This document shows, piece after piece, positions 25,781 to 34,639 of a stretch of DNA of 64,000 nt. Source of the DNA: Streptomyces sp. B21-083 (GTDB lineage Bacteria; Actinomycetota; Actinomycetes; Streptomycetales; Streptomycetaceae). How positions within the stretch are numbered: the stretch's first letter is position 1; each line of letters opens with the position of its first letter. The notes beneath the pieces are model-generated. The model was given only the letters and a program-made list of their open reading frames with translations. It was not told where the DNA came from and made no database searches. Made by a program: the position numbers and the translations under genes. The DNA lies in contig NZ_JARUND010000001.1 in NCBI RefSeq assembly GCF_036898825.1, positions 2,170,001-2,234,000 on the forward strand. Direction: 5' to 3'.

Positions 25781-27103
25781 TCACGCACGCCCTGCGGCCT
25801 TCTGGCTCCGCCGCGACACCGAGTCGATCACGACGGCACCCAGCAGCACCGCGCCGGTGATCATGTACTGGATCGACGTGTTCATGTTCAGCAGGTCCAG
25901 ACCCGTCTGGATCGACTGGATGACGAGCATGCCCAGCAGGGCGGACCACACCGTGCCGCGGCCGCCGAAGAGGCTCGTACCACCGATGACGGCCGCCGCG
26001 ATGGCGAGCATCAGGGTGTTGCCGCCACCGGCGTTCAGCGTGGCGGACGCCGTTACGCCAGCGAAGAACATGCCGCCGACCGCCGCGAAGCCGCCGGAGA
26101 TTGCGAACACGGTGATGCGGACCATCGGCACGTTGATACCGGCACGACGGGCGGCCTCGATGCCGCCGCCCACCGCGAACACCTTGCGGCCGTACGTCGT
26201 ACGACGCAGCACGAAGTCCACGATCACCAGCGTCGCCAGGAAGATCACCAGTGAGTTGGAGACACCCTCGGCGTTGTTCAGCACGGCCGCGGCCGCGAAG
26301 GAAGCGACCGCGAGCGCCCCCACGCGCAGCAGGATCTCGCTGTTCGCCCGGAACGGCACACCCGCCGCCCGGCGGCGGCGCTGCTCACCGAAGTTACCGA
26401 CCAGGGACAGCACGACCGCGAGAGCGGCCAGCAGATACGCGCCGATGACGGCCTGGTCCATGAAGAAGGAGCTCTTGCCCAGCAGGTGCACCGGACCGCT
26501 GTCCGACGGAATATTGATGGTGCCACTGGAGCCCAGCAGCCACAGCATCAGGCCGTTCCAGCCGAGGAAGCCGGCCAAGGTGACGACGAACGCCGGTACG
26601 CCGATCTTCGCGAAGAACCAGCCGTGCAGCGCTCCGATGGCGATGCCGGTCAGGATCGCCAGGATCAGCGAGAGCCAGGGGTTCATGCCGTGGTTCACCA
26701 CGAACACGGCGAACAGCGTGGACGCCAGACCGCTGACGGAACCGACGGACAGGTCGATCTCACCCAGCAGCAGGACGAACACCAGGCCGATGGCCAGCAT
26801 GCCTGTGGCCGACATGAAGTAGCTGATGTCGGAGAGGTTGCCGGCGCTCAGGAACAGGTCGTTCTTCACCTGGAAGATCGTCCAGATGACGATCAGGCCG
26901 ATGACGACCGGCAGCGAACCGAGCTCGCCGCCCTTCACCTTGCGCTTGAACTCGGTGACGTAGCCCTTGAGTCCCTCGTCACGGATCAGCAGACGCGGGT
27001 CGACGACGGACACCGGCGCCGCGGTCGGGTCGTCGGCGGGTGCCACCGTGTTCTGGCGCTCCGCCCCTGGGGCGGGCTTCACGGTCTTGGACGTGTCGCT
27101 CAC
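25781..27103 (-). CDS. xylH: Xylose-type ABC transporter permease
   Basis: A 440-residue permease of the ribose/xylose (RbsC/XylH) class with about ten helices, containing LLLGEIDLSVGSVSGL and the ATPase-contact region GGGIEAARRAGINV. A hydrophilic N-terminal extension of about 70 residues is longer than in E. coli. The GTG start overlaps the stop of xylG by 4 bases. It is the distal gene of xylFGH, which sits beside rok7B7; in S. coelicolor that ROK protein controls this transporter (established knowledge of the locus). Confidence 0.92.
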   Translation of the reverse strand: MSDTSKTVKPAPGAERQNTVAPADDPTAAPVSVVDPRLLIRDEGLKGYVTEFKRKVKGGELGSLPVVIGLIVIWTIFQVKNDLFLSAGNLSDISYFMSATGMLAIGLVFVLLLGEIDLSVGSVSGLASTLFAVFVVNHGMNPWLSLILAILTGIAIGALHGWFFAKIGVPAFVVTLAGFLGWNGLMLWLLGSSGTINIPSDSGPVHLLGKSSFFMDQAVIGAYLLAALAVVLSLVGNFGEQRRRRAAGVPFRANSEILLRVGALAVASFAAAAVLNNAEGVSNSLVIFLATLVIVDFVLRRTTYGRKVFAVGGGIEAARRAGINVPMVRITVFAISGGFAAVGGMFFAGVTASATLNAGGGNTLMLAIAAAVIGGTSLFGGRGTVWSALLGMLVIQSIQTGLDLLNMNTSIQYMITGAVLLGAVVIDSVSRRSQKAAGRA

Positions 27104-27882
27104 TTTGCCGCCTCCGTGTCGCGACGCCCCGCACGACGGGTCACGGCGTTGTCCGTGGCTCCGGTGATCGCGGCGATGATCTCTTCGTGGCTCGTGGTCT
27201 TCACAGGGAAGGAGCCGTTGTTCTTGCCGAGGCGCAGGACGTGGACGGTGTCCGCGACCGCCTTCACGTCGGCCATGTTGTGGCTGATGAGGATGACGCC
27301 GAGGTCGCGCTCGCGCAGCCGCTCGACCAGGTCGAGGACCTGGGCGGTCTGCTCGACGCCGAGGGCGGCGGTGGGCTCGTCGAGGATGACGACCTTGGGG
27401 TCTCCGATGAGGGCGCGCGCGATGGCGACGACCTGGCGCTGACCGCCGGAGAGGCTGGCGATCGGGATGCGCACGCTCGGGATGCGGATGGAGAGGGTGC
27501 TCAGCAATTCCCGGGCGTTCTTCTCCATCGACACCTCGTCGATGACGCCGCGGTGCAGCAGCTCACGGCCGAGGTAGAGGTTGCCGACCACATCGAGGTT
27601 GTCGCACAGGGCGAGGTCCTGATAGACGGTCGCGACGCCGAGTCCCTGGGCGTCGTGGGGCTTGTTGATGCTGACCGGGTTGCCCTCCCACTCGATGACT
27701 CCCTCATCGATGGGGTGGACGCCCGCGATCGTCTTGACCAGGGTCGACTTTCCTGCGCCGTTGTCGCCCACCAGGGCGACCACTTCTCCGGGGTGGACCT
27801 CCAGCTCTACGTCGGTGAGGGCCTGGACCGCACCGAACCGCTTGGAGACTCCGCGCAACGCCAACACGGGCGTAGCGGACAC
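27100..27882 (-). CDS. xylG: Xylose-type ABC transporter ATP-binding protein
   Basis: A 260-residue ATPase with Walker A GDNGAGKST, signature LSGGQRQ, Walker B VVILDEPTAALG and switch histidine in LISHN. Unlike E. coli XylG it has a single ATPase domain, so it must act as a dimer. The start chosen is GTG 27882, nine bases after AAGGAG; upstream ATG 27891 touches the ribosome site and GTG 27954 would add 24 unconserved residues. A strong hairpin separates it from xylF. Confidence 0.92.
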   Translation of the reverse strand: MSATPVLALRGVSKRFGAVQALTDVELEVHPGEVVALVGDNGAGKSTLVKTIAGVHPIDEGVIEWEGNPVSINKPHDAQGLGVATVYQDLALCDNLDVVGNLYLGRELLHRGVIDEVSMEKNARELLSTLSIRIPSVRIPIASLSGGQRQVVAIARALIGDPKVVILDEPTAALGVEQTAQVLDLVERLRERDLGVILISHNMADVKAVADTVHVLRLGKNNGSFPVKTTSHEEIIAAITGATDNAVTRRAGRRDTEAAK

Positions 27883-28010
27883 GTGAACCATCTCCTTCGC
27901 CGCCTGACCGGCGGGGATGCCGCGCTTGGGGAAGTCGCGGAGGGGTGTGCTCAAGGCACTGGTTTACAAGATGAACATGCGCGCATCCGCTGCCGATGGC
28001 AACGGTTCCG

Positions 28011-28060
28011 TCCGACGCCCGGCCCGGCAGCGGGGTATGAAGGCCGGGCCGGGCGTCGGA
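28011..28060 (-). promoter_or_regulatory. Intercistronic hairpin between xylF and xylG
   Basis: An 18-bp perfect inverted repeat (TCCGACGCCCGGCCCGGC and its complement) with a 14-base loop, about 110 bases beyond the xylF stop and 130 before the xylG start. It probably stabilises the xylF message or attenuates read-through into xylGH, giving excess binding protein. Confidence 0.75.
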
Positions 28061-28171
28061 CAGGTTTCGCGGGACCGCCGGGCGGTCATGTCCGGGTGAG
28101 TGCTCTCGTGGTGCTCACCGAGTACTCGTGAGCGCCCACCCGGGGACCGGCGGCCGTGGTGCGCCTGTCGG

Positions 28172-29272
28172 CTACGAAAGACCGGCGGTCTTGCAGGCGG
28201 CAGCGAACTCGCCGGCGCAGATCTCGGCGACGGTGTAGAGCTTGTCCTTGACGACCGTGTCCGCGATGTTGGCCTTGGTGACCGACACCGGGGTCAGCAG
28301 CTGCGAGGGGACCTTGTTGCCGGAGCCGCTGGTCAGCGTCGAGGTGGCGAGCGAGTCGATGCTCTTGCCGTCGAGCAGGTTGACCGCGATCTGGGCGGCG
28401 GCGTCGGCCTCCGGCTTGAAGGCCTTGTAGACGGTGCTGGACTGGGTGCCGGCGACGATGCGCTGGATGCCCGCGAGCTCCGCGTCCTGGCCGGTCAGCG
28501 GGATACCGCTGATGCCCGCACCCTTGAGGGTGTTGGCGATGCCACCCGCCATGCCGTCGTTGGCGGCGTAGACGCCCGCGATGTTCTTGGCGCCGAGCTG
28601 CGTGATGGCGGCCGACATCTTCTGGGCGGCGACGGTGTCCTTCCACAGGCCGGACTGCTCGTAGGCGATGTCGACCTTGCTGTCGAGGGCCTTGTGCGCA
28701 CCCTGCTTGAACTGACCGGCGTTCGGGTCGGCGTCGTCACCGTTGATCATGACGATCTTGGACTTCGGGGTCGCCTTGGCGCCGAGGGAGGTGAGCAGGG
28801 CCTCACCCTGGAGCTCACCGACCTTGACGTTGTCGAAGGAGACGTACGCGGAGACCGGGCCCTGGGCCAGACGGTCGTACGCGACGACCTTGATGCCCTT
28901 GTCGACCGCCGTCTGGATGGACGACTTGATGGCGGCGGAGTCCTGGGCGCTGACCACGATCACCTTGACACCCTTGGTGATCATGCTGCTGACCTGCTGG
29001 GCCTGCTTGCTCGCGTCACCGGCGGCGTTCGCGTACTCGACCTTGCAGTCGGAGCACAGCTCCTTGACCTTCGCCTCGAAGAACGGCCTGTCGAACTTCT
29101 CGTAGCGCGCGGTCACGCTGTCGGGGAGCAGCAGACCGATGGTCTTGTCGCCTCCCGAGCTGCTGCCGCCGCCGTCGGACTTGTTGTCCCCGGCCTTGCC
29201 GCAGGCCGCCACGGCAAGCGCCATGGATACAGCGGTGGTGCCGATCACGACTCTACGCATCATCGCGTTCAT
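28172..29272 (-). CDS. xylF: Xylose-type sugar-binding lipoprotein
   Basis: A 366-residue periplasmic-binding-protein type I fold. The lipoprotein signal is RRVVIGTTAVSMALAVAAC, then a Gly/Ser-rich spacer. The body begins TIGLLLPDSVTARYEKFDRP and has the ligand-site segments YDRLAQGPVSAYVSFDN and GIPLTGQDAELAGIQRI typical of XylF. ATG 29272 follows GGGAGG. It is the first gene of the operon, divergent in control from rok7B7 though on the same strand. Confidence 0.93.
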   Translation of the reverse strand: MNAMMRRVVIGTTAVSMALAVAACGKAGDNKSDGGGSSSGGDKTIGLLLPDSVTARYEKFDRPFFEAKVKELCSDCKVEYANAAGDASKQAQQVSSMITKGVKVIVVSAQDSAAIKSSIQTAVDKGIKVVAYDRLAQGPVSAYVSFDNVKVGELQGEALLTSLGAKATPKSKIVMINGDDADPNAGQFKQGAHKALDSKVDIAYEQSGLWKDTVAAQKMSAAITQLGAKNIAGVYAANDGMAGGIANTLKGAGISGIPLTGQDAELAGIQRIVAGTQSSTVYKAFKPEADAAAQIAVNLLDGKSIDSLATSTLTSGSGNKVPSQLLTPVSVTKANIADTVVKDKLYTVAEICAGEFAAACKTAGLS

Positions 29273-29395
29273 TCTGGTGGTGCCTCCCTGACAGGGCCGC
29301 AACGCTGCGGCCGAGGTGGCTGGAAGTCAACTCGGCCACACGTGCGACGTCAAGAAGTAAATCCTTAACGGGTTGGCAACGGCTTTGTTCGTTCT

Positions 29396-30595
29396 CTAGG
29401 TGAAGGCAGGAGTCGCTGTGTTCAGCGTGCCGTCCAAAAGGGTCGAATCGCCCATCTCGCTCAAGGCGAGAGCGAGCGCTCCGAGCACCTCCGCACGACC
29501 TCCAAGTGCCCCTGGAAGAACGGACAGTTGACGTGCCGCGCTGGGGATCGCATAGCGGCCGACAGACTCTCTGATGGGACCGAGCACCAGCTCACCGGCC
29601 TCGGCGAGATCACCGCCGAGGACCACCCTGCTCGGGTTCAACAGATTGCAGAGATTGGCGACTCCACTGCCGATGTGTCGGCCGACGTCGGCGATCACGC
29701 GACGGCAGCCAGGGTCACCGTCCCGCGCCAGCCGCACGACACCTTCCATGGTCAGGTCGGTTCCGTGGCTGGACTGGAGGAGCGGCAGCACATAGCGCGC
29801 CGCCGCGAAGGTCTCCAGGCAGCCCCGGTTTCCGCAACGGCAGACGGGGCCGGATTCATCAAGAGTAATATGCCCGATTTCTCCCGCTGTGCCACCCGGG
29901 CCACGGTAGATCTTGCCGCTGATCACCAGCCCGGCCCCGACACCGCTCGCGACCTTGATGTACGCCAGGTCGCGCACCCCCCGTCCGCTGCCCCAGACCA
30001 GCTCACCGAGGGCGCCGAGGTTGGCGTCGTTGTCCACGTGCACCGGCACGTTCAGGCGCCCGCGCAGCTCCTCACCGGGCCTGGTCCCGATCCAGCCGGG
30101 CAGTATGGCGCTGGAGCCCAGGGTGCCCGACTCCACGTCGATCGGACCCGGTACACCCAGGCCCACACCGGCGATCTTGGATCGGTCGACGCCCGTTGCT
30201 GCGATCAGGCGATTGACCAGCTCTTCGGCCCTGTCGAAGCCCTGCGCGGCGGACGCGTCCACGTCCAGCGGCTCGGACTCCTCGGCCAGCACCTGATGGG
30301 CCAGGTTGCCGATCGCGACCCGTAGGTGCGTGTGCCCGAAGTCGACACCGATCACGATGCCGGCGTCGCCGCTCAGCGAGACGGCCCGGGCCCTGCGGCC
30401 ACCCGCCGAAGTGGGTGTGACCTCGACTGTTCCGCCGTCCTTCAGCTCGCGCACGATGTTGGACACCGTGGCCGCGGACAGGCCGGTGCTCCTGGCGATC
30501 TCGGCCTGCGTCAGCGACCCGGCCAGGCGCACGGCCCGTACGACCCGTTCCAGGTTGGCTCGGTGCAGTGACGACTGCGATCCCGGAGTCTCCAC
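29396..30595 (-). CDS. rok7B7: ROK-family transcriptional repressor
   Basis: A 399-residue ROK regulator. A winged HTH (LTQAEIARSTGLSAATVSNI) is followed by an actin-like sugar-kinase fold with GVDFGHTHLRVAIG, GVGLGVPGPI, GEIGHITL and the zinc motif CRCGNRGCLE. The S. coelicolor orthologue next to xylFGH, Rok7B7, affects xylose use, carbon catabolite repression and antibiotic production. GTG 30595 is chosen because AGGAGG lies five bases upstream; an in-frame TTG at 30646 without a ribosome site is the alternative. Confidence 0.92.
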   Translation of the reverse strand: METPGSQSSLHRANLERVVRAVRLAGSLTQAEIARSTGLSAATVSNIVRELKDGGTVEVTPTSAGGRRARAVSLSGDAGIVIGVDFGHTHLRVAIGNLAHQVLAEESEPLDVDASAAQGFDRAEELVNRLIAATGVDRSKIAGVGLGVPGPIDVESGTLGSSAILPGWIGTRPGEELRGRLNVPVHVDNDANLGALGELVWGSGRGVRDLAYIKVASGVGAGLVISGKIYRGPGGTAGEIGHITLDESGPVCRCGNRGCLETFAAARYVLPLLQSSHGTDLTMEGVVRLARDGDPGCRRVIADVGRHIGSGVANLCNLLNPSRVVLGGDLAEAGELVLGPIRESVGRYAIPSAARQLSVLPGALGGRAEVLGALALALSEMGDSTLLDGTLNTATPAFT

Positions 30596-30787
30596 GACGA
30601 CCTCCTGCGCGCGGGACCGCTTCGATGAGGCCCCGTCTATGTCCAACTAGTGAACTCTAAGATGAGCCGTTCGGGTCGCCTCCCGTCAAGAGGTTGAACC
30701 GCATCCGAGGTCTTGTGCACATTGGTGCGCGCGTGCACGGTTTGTGGCATGCCCGCGCGCGTACGGGGACTGAACAACAGGTTCCGG

Positions 30788-31714
30788 TTACTTCAGCGCG
30801 CCTGCCGTGAGTCCCGTCACCACCTGACGCTGGAAGACGATGTAGGCGGCCAGCACCGGCAGCATCGCCATCACCAGGCCGGCGAAGAGACCCGACCAGT
30901 CGCCCTTGTAGCCCTGGCTTGCGGCCAGCTGCACCAGCCCCTGGGTGAGGACCCGCTTGTCGGGGTCGGTGTTGAGCACCGTCGGCAGCATGTACTGGTT
31001 CCACTGGCCGAGGAAGTTGAAGATGCCCACGCTGATCAGCCCGGGCTTGGCCATGGGCAGCATGATCTGGAAGAACGTCCGGGAGTGCGAGGCACCGTCG
31101 ACGAAGGCCGCCTCCGCCACCGAGTTCGGCAGGGTCCGGAAGAACGCGGTCAGGAAGAACACCGTGAACGGCAGCGAGTAGGCGATGTAGACCAGGATCA
31201 GCCCGTGGATCGTGTTCAGCAGACCCATGTTGTTCACGACGTAGAACAGCGGGACCAGCGCCAGCATGATCGGGAAACTCATGCCGCCGACGAACAGGTA
31301 GTAGATGAACCGGTTGCCGGGGAAGTCGAAGCGGGCCAGGACGTATGCCGCCATCGAGCCCAGTACCAGGGTGCCGACGAGCGAACCGCCCACCACCAGG
31401 ATGGTGTTGAGGAAGTAGTCGCTCATGTTGGCGTCGGTCCAGGCCCGCGCCCAGTTGTCGAAGTGCAGCTCGTCCGGCAGGGACCAGGGCGAACTGAAGA
31501 TCGCGTTGTCGTCCTTGAAGGACGTCATCACCGCCCACAGGAGCGGCATCGCGACCATGAACGCCCACAGGACGAGCATGCCTTGCGAGAAGACGTTGAG
31601 GACCCTGCCCTCCTTCTTCTCCCGGCCCTCCTTCCCGGCCGCGTTCTCCTTGCGCACGGGTCCGCCGGACTGCTGGGGGACCGTGTCCGACGGCGTGCTG
31701 TCGGTCGTCTTCAT
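30788..31714 (-). CDS. Sugar ABC transporter permease, MalG type
   Basis: A 308-residue permease with a cytoplasmic Lys/Glu-rich head (about 45 residues) and six helices. The EAA loop reads VAEAAFVDGASHSRTFFQIM. It follows the MalF-type gene by 5 bases. The importer has no ATPase gene and presumably uses MsiK. It lies between rok7B7 and a secreted alpha-mannosidase. Confidence 0.91.
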   Translation of the reverse strand: MKTTDSTPSDTVPQQSGGPVRKENAAGKEGREKKEGRVLNVFSQGMLVLWAFMVAMPLLWAVMTSFKDDNAIFSSPWSLPDELHFDNWARAWTDANMSDYFLNTILVVGGSLVGTLVLGSMAAYVLARFDFPGNRFIYYLFVGGMSFPIMLALVPLFYVVNNMGLLNTIHGLILVYIAYSLPFTVFFLTAFFRTLPNSVAEAAFVDGASHSRTFFQIMLPMAKPGLISVGIFNFLGQWNQYMLPTVLNTDPDKRVLTQGLVQLAASQGYKGDWSGLFAGLVMAMLPVLAAYIVFQRQVVTGLTAGALK

Positions 31715-31719
31715 GTGTG

Positions 31720-32646
31720 TCAGTACTCCAGCCGCTCGCGCCGGCCCAGCCGCATCACAAGGGCCGCGAAGGCCAGCGTGACGACGAGCAGGGCGACCCC
31801 GATGGTGGTTGCGTAGGCGGCCTGACCGTCGCGGAAGGCCTTCTGGTACACGTACAGGACCATGACGGTCGTCGAGTAGTCCGGGCCGCCGGGGCCGGTC
31901 GTCATGATCTGGACGACCGCGAACGACTCGGCGCCCAGCGCGAGGATGCCCATGTAGACCCAGCCGGACTGCACGGTGTCCCACAGCAGCGGCAGGGTGA
32001 TCCGGAAGAACGTGGTGGCCCGGCCCGCGCCGTCGAGCAGCGCGGCCTCGTACAGGTCCGCAGGGATGGACGCCATGCCCGCGGAGAACAGCACCACGAA
32101 GAAGCCGACCGACGACCAGACCAGTACCGCCATCACGCACCACAGGGCGAGGCTCGGATCGCCCAGCCACAGCGGCTGGACGCTGTCGAGCCCGATGCCG
32201 CGCAGCAGTGAGTTGATCGAGCCGCTGTCCGGGTTGTACGCGAACGCGAACAGCAGCGCGACGATCGCGATCGACAGCACCTGCGGAAAGAAGTAGACGA
32301 TTTTGTAGAAGGAGGAGCCGCGGACGCCCGAAATCACCGGTCCGCCGCGGCGGCGCTTCCCGCCCACATTGATCATGAAGGCGAAGAACAGCGCCAGACT
32401 GATCGTCACCAGCGGCAGCACCAACGCGAACAGCAGGCTGTGCCGCAACGACTTCCAGAAGATGTCGTCGTCGAACATCCTCTTGTAGTTGTCGAGGCCC
32501 ACCATCTTGAATTCCGGGCTCAGTCCGGTCCAGTCCGTGAACGAGTAATAGATGGACTGGATGAACGGCCAGATGACGAACAGTGCGTACAGCCCGAGAG
32601 GGACCGCCAGGAATCCCACGATGAAGCGGTACTTTCCGTGCTGCAT
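31720..32646 (-). CDS. Sugar ABC transporter permease, MalF type
   Basis: A 308-residue permease. The first helix FIVGFLAVPLGLYALFVIWP precedes the SIYYSFTDWTGL loop common to MalF-type proteins; the EAA loop is LYEAALLDGAGRATTFFRI. The start is ambiguous: ATG 32646 or GTG 32652, both with a weak GGGG site. Confidence 0.9.
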   Translation of the reverse strand: MQHGKYRFIVGFLAVPLGLYALFVIWPFIQSIYYSFTDWTGLSPEFKMVGLDNYKRMFDDDIFWKSLRHSLLFALVLPLVTISLALFFAFMINVGGKRRRGGPVISGVRGSSFYKIVYFFPQVLSIAIVALLFAFAYNPDSGSINSLLRGIGLDSVQPLWLGDPSLALWCVMAVLVWSSVGFFVVLFSAGMASIPADLYEAALLDGAGRATTFFRITLPLLWDTVQSGWVYMGILALGAESFAVVQIMTTGPGGPDYSTTVMVLYVYQKAFRDGQAAYATTIGVALLVVTLAFAALVMRLGRRERLEY

Positions 32647-32706
32647 TACCACAGACCCCGTTCCGTGCGCGGGTGCCGCCGCTGGTGACAGATCATCGAC
32701 TTCGGG

Positions 32707-34185
32707 TCACTGGTGCTTGTAGTGCTTGATCGACGTGTCCTTCGCGGTCTCGTCGGCGTAGCCCTGGATCTTCTTGATGGCCTCGGCCGGGGTGAGGCGT
32801 CCCGCCATCATCTCGCCGAGCCCGGACACCCCGATCTTCTCCTTCTGGAGCTGCACGTACCAGTCCTGCAGGCGCGGGTTCACCACGTTGTCGCCGGCCT
32901 TCTCCAGTGCCGCGACACCGGACTTGAGGCCGGGTGTGAGGGTGATGCCGTCGGTGCCACCGTTGTACGCGGTGAGCGACTTGACCTTGGTGGTGAAGTT
33001 CTTCGAGGAGGCCTCACTGAGCATGATGCGCAGCTGCTCCATGCCGCCCGCCGTGTTCTTCGCCTTGGCCGGGACGATGAACGGCTCACCGCCGGAGGCC
33101 CAGATCGTGCCGAACGGCAGCTTGTCGGAGCTGTCGATGCCGGTCGGCGCGGAGACGGCGAGGTTGAAGTCGGCGGGAATGACGTTCGCCGACTCGTTCT
33201 CGACCCAGGAGCCGTTCGGGATGAACAGTGCCTTGCCCTTGGCCCACGCGGTCTGCGACTGGATGTGGTCGAGACCGGGGGTGCCCTTGAGGACGTACCC
33301 CTTCTTGTAGAGCTCGTAGTACGCCTCGAAACAGGCCTTGACAGCCGGGTGCTTCCAGGCGTTCGGCTCCAGGTTGTCGATCGCGTCGAGAACCTCGACC
33401 CCACCGACCTTGCCGATCATCGGGTAGAGCGAGAAGGGCAGGTAGTACGGGTACTTGCCCGCGTAGGTCCAGCCGGCCATGCCCTTTTTCTTGGCCTTCT
33501 CGCACACGGCGAGCATCTCGTCCCACGTCTCCGGATAGGTGGCGTCGAGCGAGTCCAGGGCCTTCTGCGAGTACCAGACGCCGTACACCGTGTAGGCGTA
33601 GTACATGATCCACACCGGGTCGCCGTCGAGCTGGCCCATCTCGACGATGCCCGGCCGCAGGGTGTCGCGGACCTTCTTGTTCGGGTCGTCGAAGGACGGG
33701 GCGTCGAGCAGCGGGGTGAGGTCGGCGAGCTGGTTCTTGCCGGCCAGGACGCCCATGTCCATCTGCTCGGCGCCGGAGTTGTCGATCAGGTCCGGCGGGG
33801 TGCCCTGGTTGAAGCGGGGCTGGAGCGTGGACTGGATCTTCTGGGTGGCGGAGAACTTGACCTTCGCCTTGGGGAAGTTCTGCTCGTAGATCTTGACCGC
33901 GTCCTCGGCGTACTCCTTGCCGAAGCCGCCGTCGAAGAGCACGAACTCCATCTGGGCGCTGTCGTTGACGGCCAGCGGGTTCTGGGCGGTCTTCTTGCCC
34001 GACTTGGCCTTGTCCTCGCCTCCTCCGCCACTGCTCGCACACGCGGACAGGAAGCTCATCGTGGGGACGGAGACCAAGCCCAGCGCCGCCGACCGCTTGA
34101 TCAGGTCGCGGCGGCCGAAACCGTTGACGGGGGTGGTGCCGGTCGTGCGCTCGGGGGTGCGGCTCTCGTCGGAGGTGGATCCCAT
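32707..34185 (-). CDS. Sugar-binding Tat lipoprotein of an ABC importer
   Basis: A 492-residue family-1 solute-binding protein. The N-terminus has a twin-arginine signal (FGRRDLIKRSAALGL) ending in a lipobox (LSAC), so it is folded before export and lipid-anchored. The family NgcE, which brings in N-acetylglucosamine and chitobiose in Streptomyces, shares this Tat-lipoprotein build. A DasR-like site lies about 210 bases upstream. ATG 34185 (MGSTSDES) follows GAGGAC. Amino-sugar cargo is an inference. Confidence 0.88.
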   Translation of the reverse strand: MGSTSDESRTPERTTGTTPVNGFGRRDLIKRSAALGLVSVPTMSFLSACASSGGGGEDKAKSGKKTAQNPLAVNDSAQMEFVLFDGGFGKEYAEDAVKIYEQNFPKAKVKFSATQKIQSTLQPRFNQGTPPDLIDNSGAEQMDMGVLAGKNQLADLTPLLDAPSFDDPNKKVRDTLRPGIVEMGQLDGDPVWIMYYAYTVYGVWYSQKALDSLDATYPETWDEMLAVCEKAKKKGMAGWTYAGKYPYYLPFSLYPMIGKVGGVEVLDAIDNLEPNAWKHPAVKACFEAYYELYKKGYVLKGTPGLDHIQSQTAWAKGKALFIPNGSWVENESANVIPADFNLAVSAPTGIDSSDKLPFGTIWASGGEPFIVPAKAKNTAGGMEQLRIMLSEASSKNFTTKVKSLTAYNGGTDGITLTPGLKSGVAALEKAGDNVVNPRLQDWYVQLQKEKIGVSGLGEMMAGRLTPAEAIKKIQGYADETAKDTSIKHYKHQ

Positions 34186-34396
34186 GCTCAAGTCCTCGCC
34201 TTCTCCAGGACTCAGGCGGTGAACCGGATCCTCCCGGCACCGCGGTCGGGTCGAACTGGGTCGTGCAGGAAGTACTTAGTGCGTGATGCGCCCTGATCAG
34301 AGGAAAGACCCGGTAGGCCGCGCGTTCGGCACGTCAAACCACCCTTCCGGCTCCCCTCGCACCGGGCGTCGACCGGTCGAACAGTGGCAGATGCCG

Positions 34397-34412
34397 ACAG
34401 GTATAGTCCACT
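34397..34412. promoter_or_regulatory. DasR-like (dre) site upstream of the ABC importer
   Basis: On the minus strand AGTGGACTATACCTGT matches the dre consensus (A-S-TGGTCTAGACCA-S-T) at 13 of 16 positions, with the TGG...ACC halves intact. DasR is the GntR repressor of chitin and N-acetylglucosamine use. Confidence 0.45.
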
Positions 34413-34603
34413 TCCCGTCAAAGGGGCAAGATCGAATGCAGGGTTGACCGCGGGTCTTTTCCGAGTTGAGACCTCGCGGAAATATGCGGACCACACCCAT
34501 CCCTTTGCCTGGGAAATTCGCGATATTGGGCCCGAATGCCACACCCAACACCCTTGACACCACTGGCCACTTCACTCCCTACTGGTTCCTGCGCAGCCAA
34601 GGT

Positions 34604-34615
34604 GACAACGTTGTC
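34604..34615. promoter_or_regulatory. GACAACGTTGTC palindrome upstream of GH92
   Basis: A perfect 12-base palindrome, 25 bases before the GH92 start codon. A TTGACA lies at 34554-34559 as possible -35 box. Exactly the same 12 bases lie upstream of the GH92 relic at 61428. It has the form of a LacI-family operator. Confidence 0.6.
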
Positions 34616-34639
34616 CGGCGGCAGGGAGGGTGCTCTCGT

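Noticed and set aside
32713..34296. A 527-codon plus-strand open frame opposite the sugar-binding protein
   Set aside because: Antisense shadow; no domain, while the minus strand has a textbook Tat lipoprotein signal and solute-binding fold.
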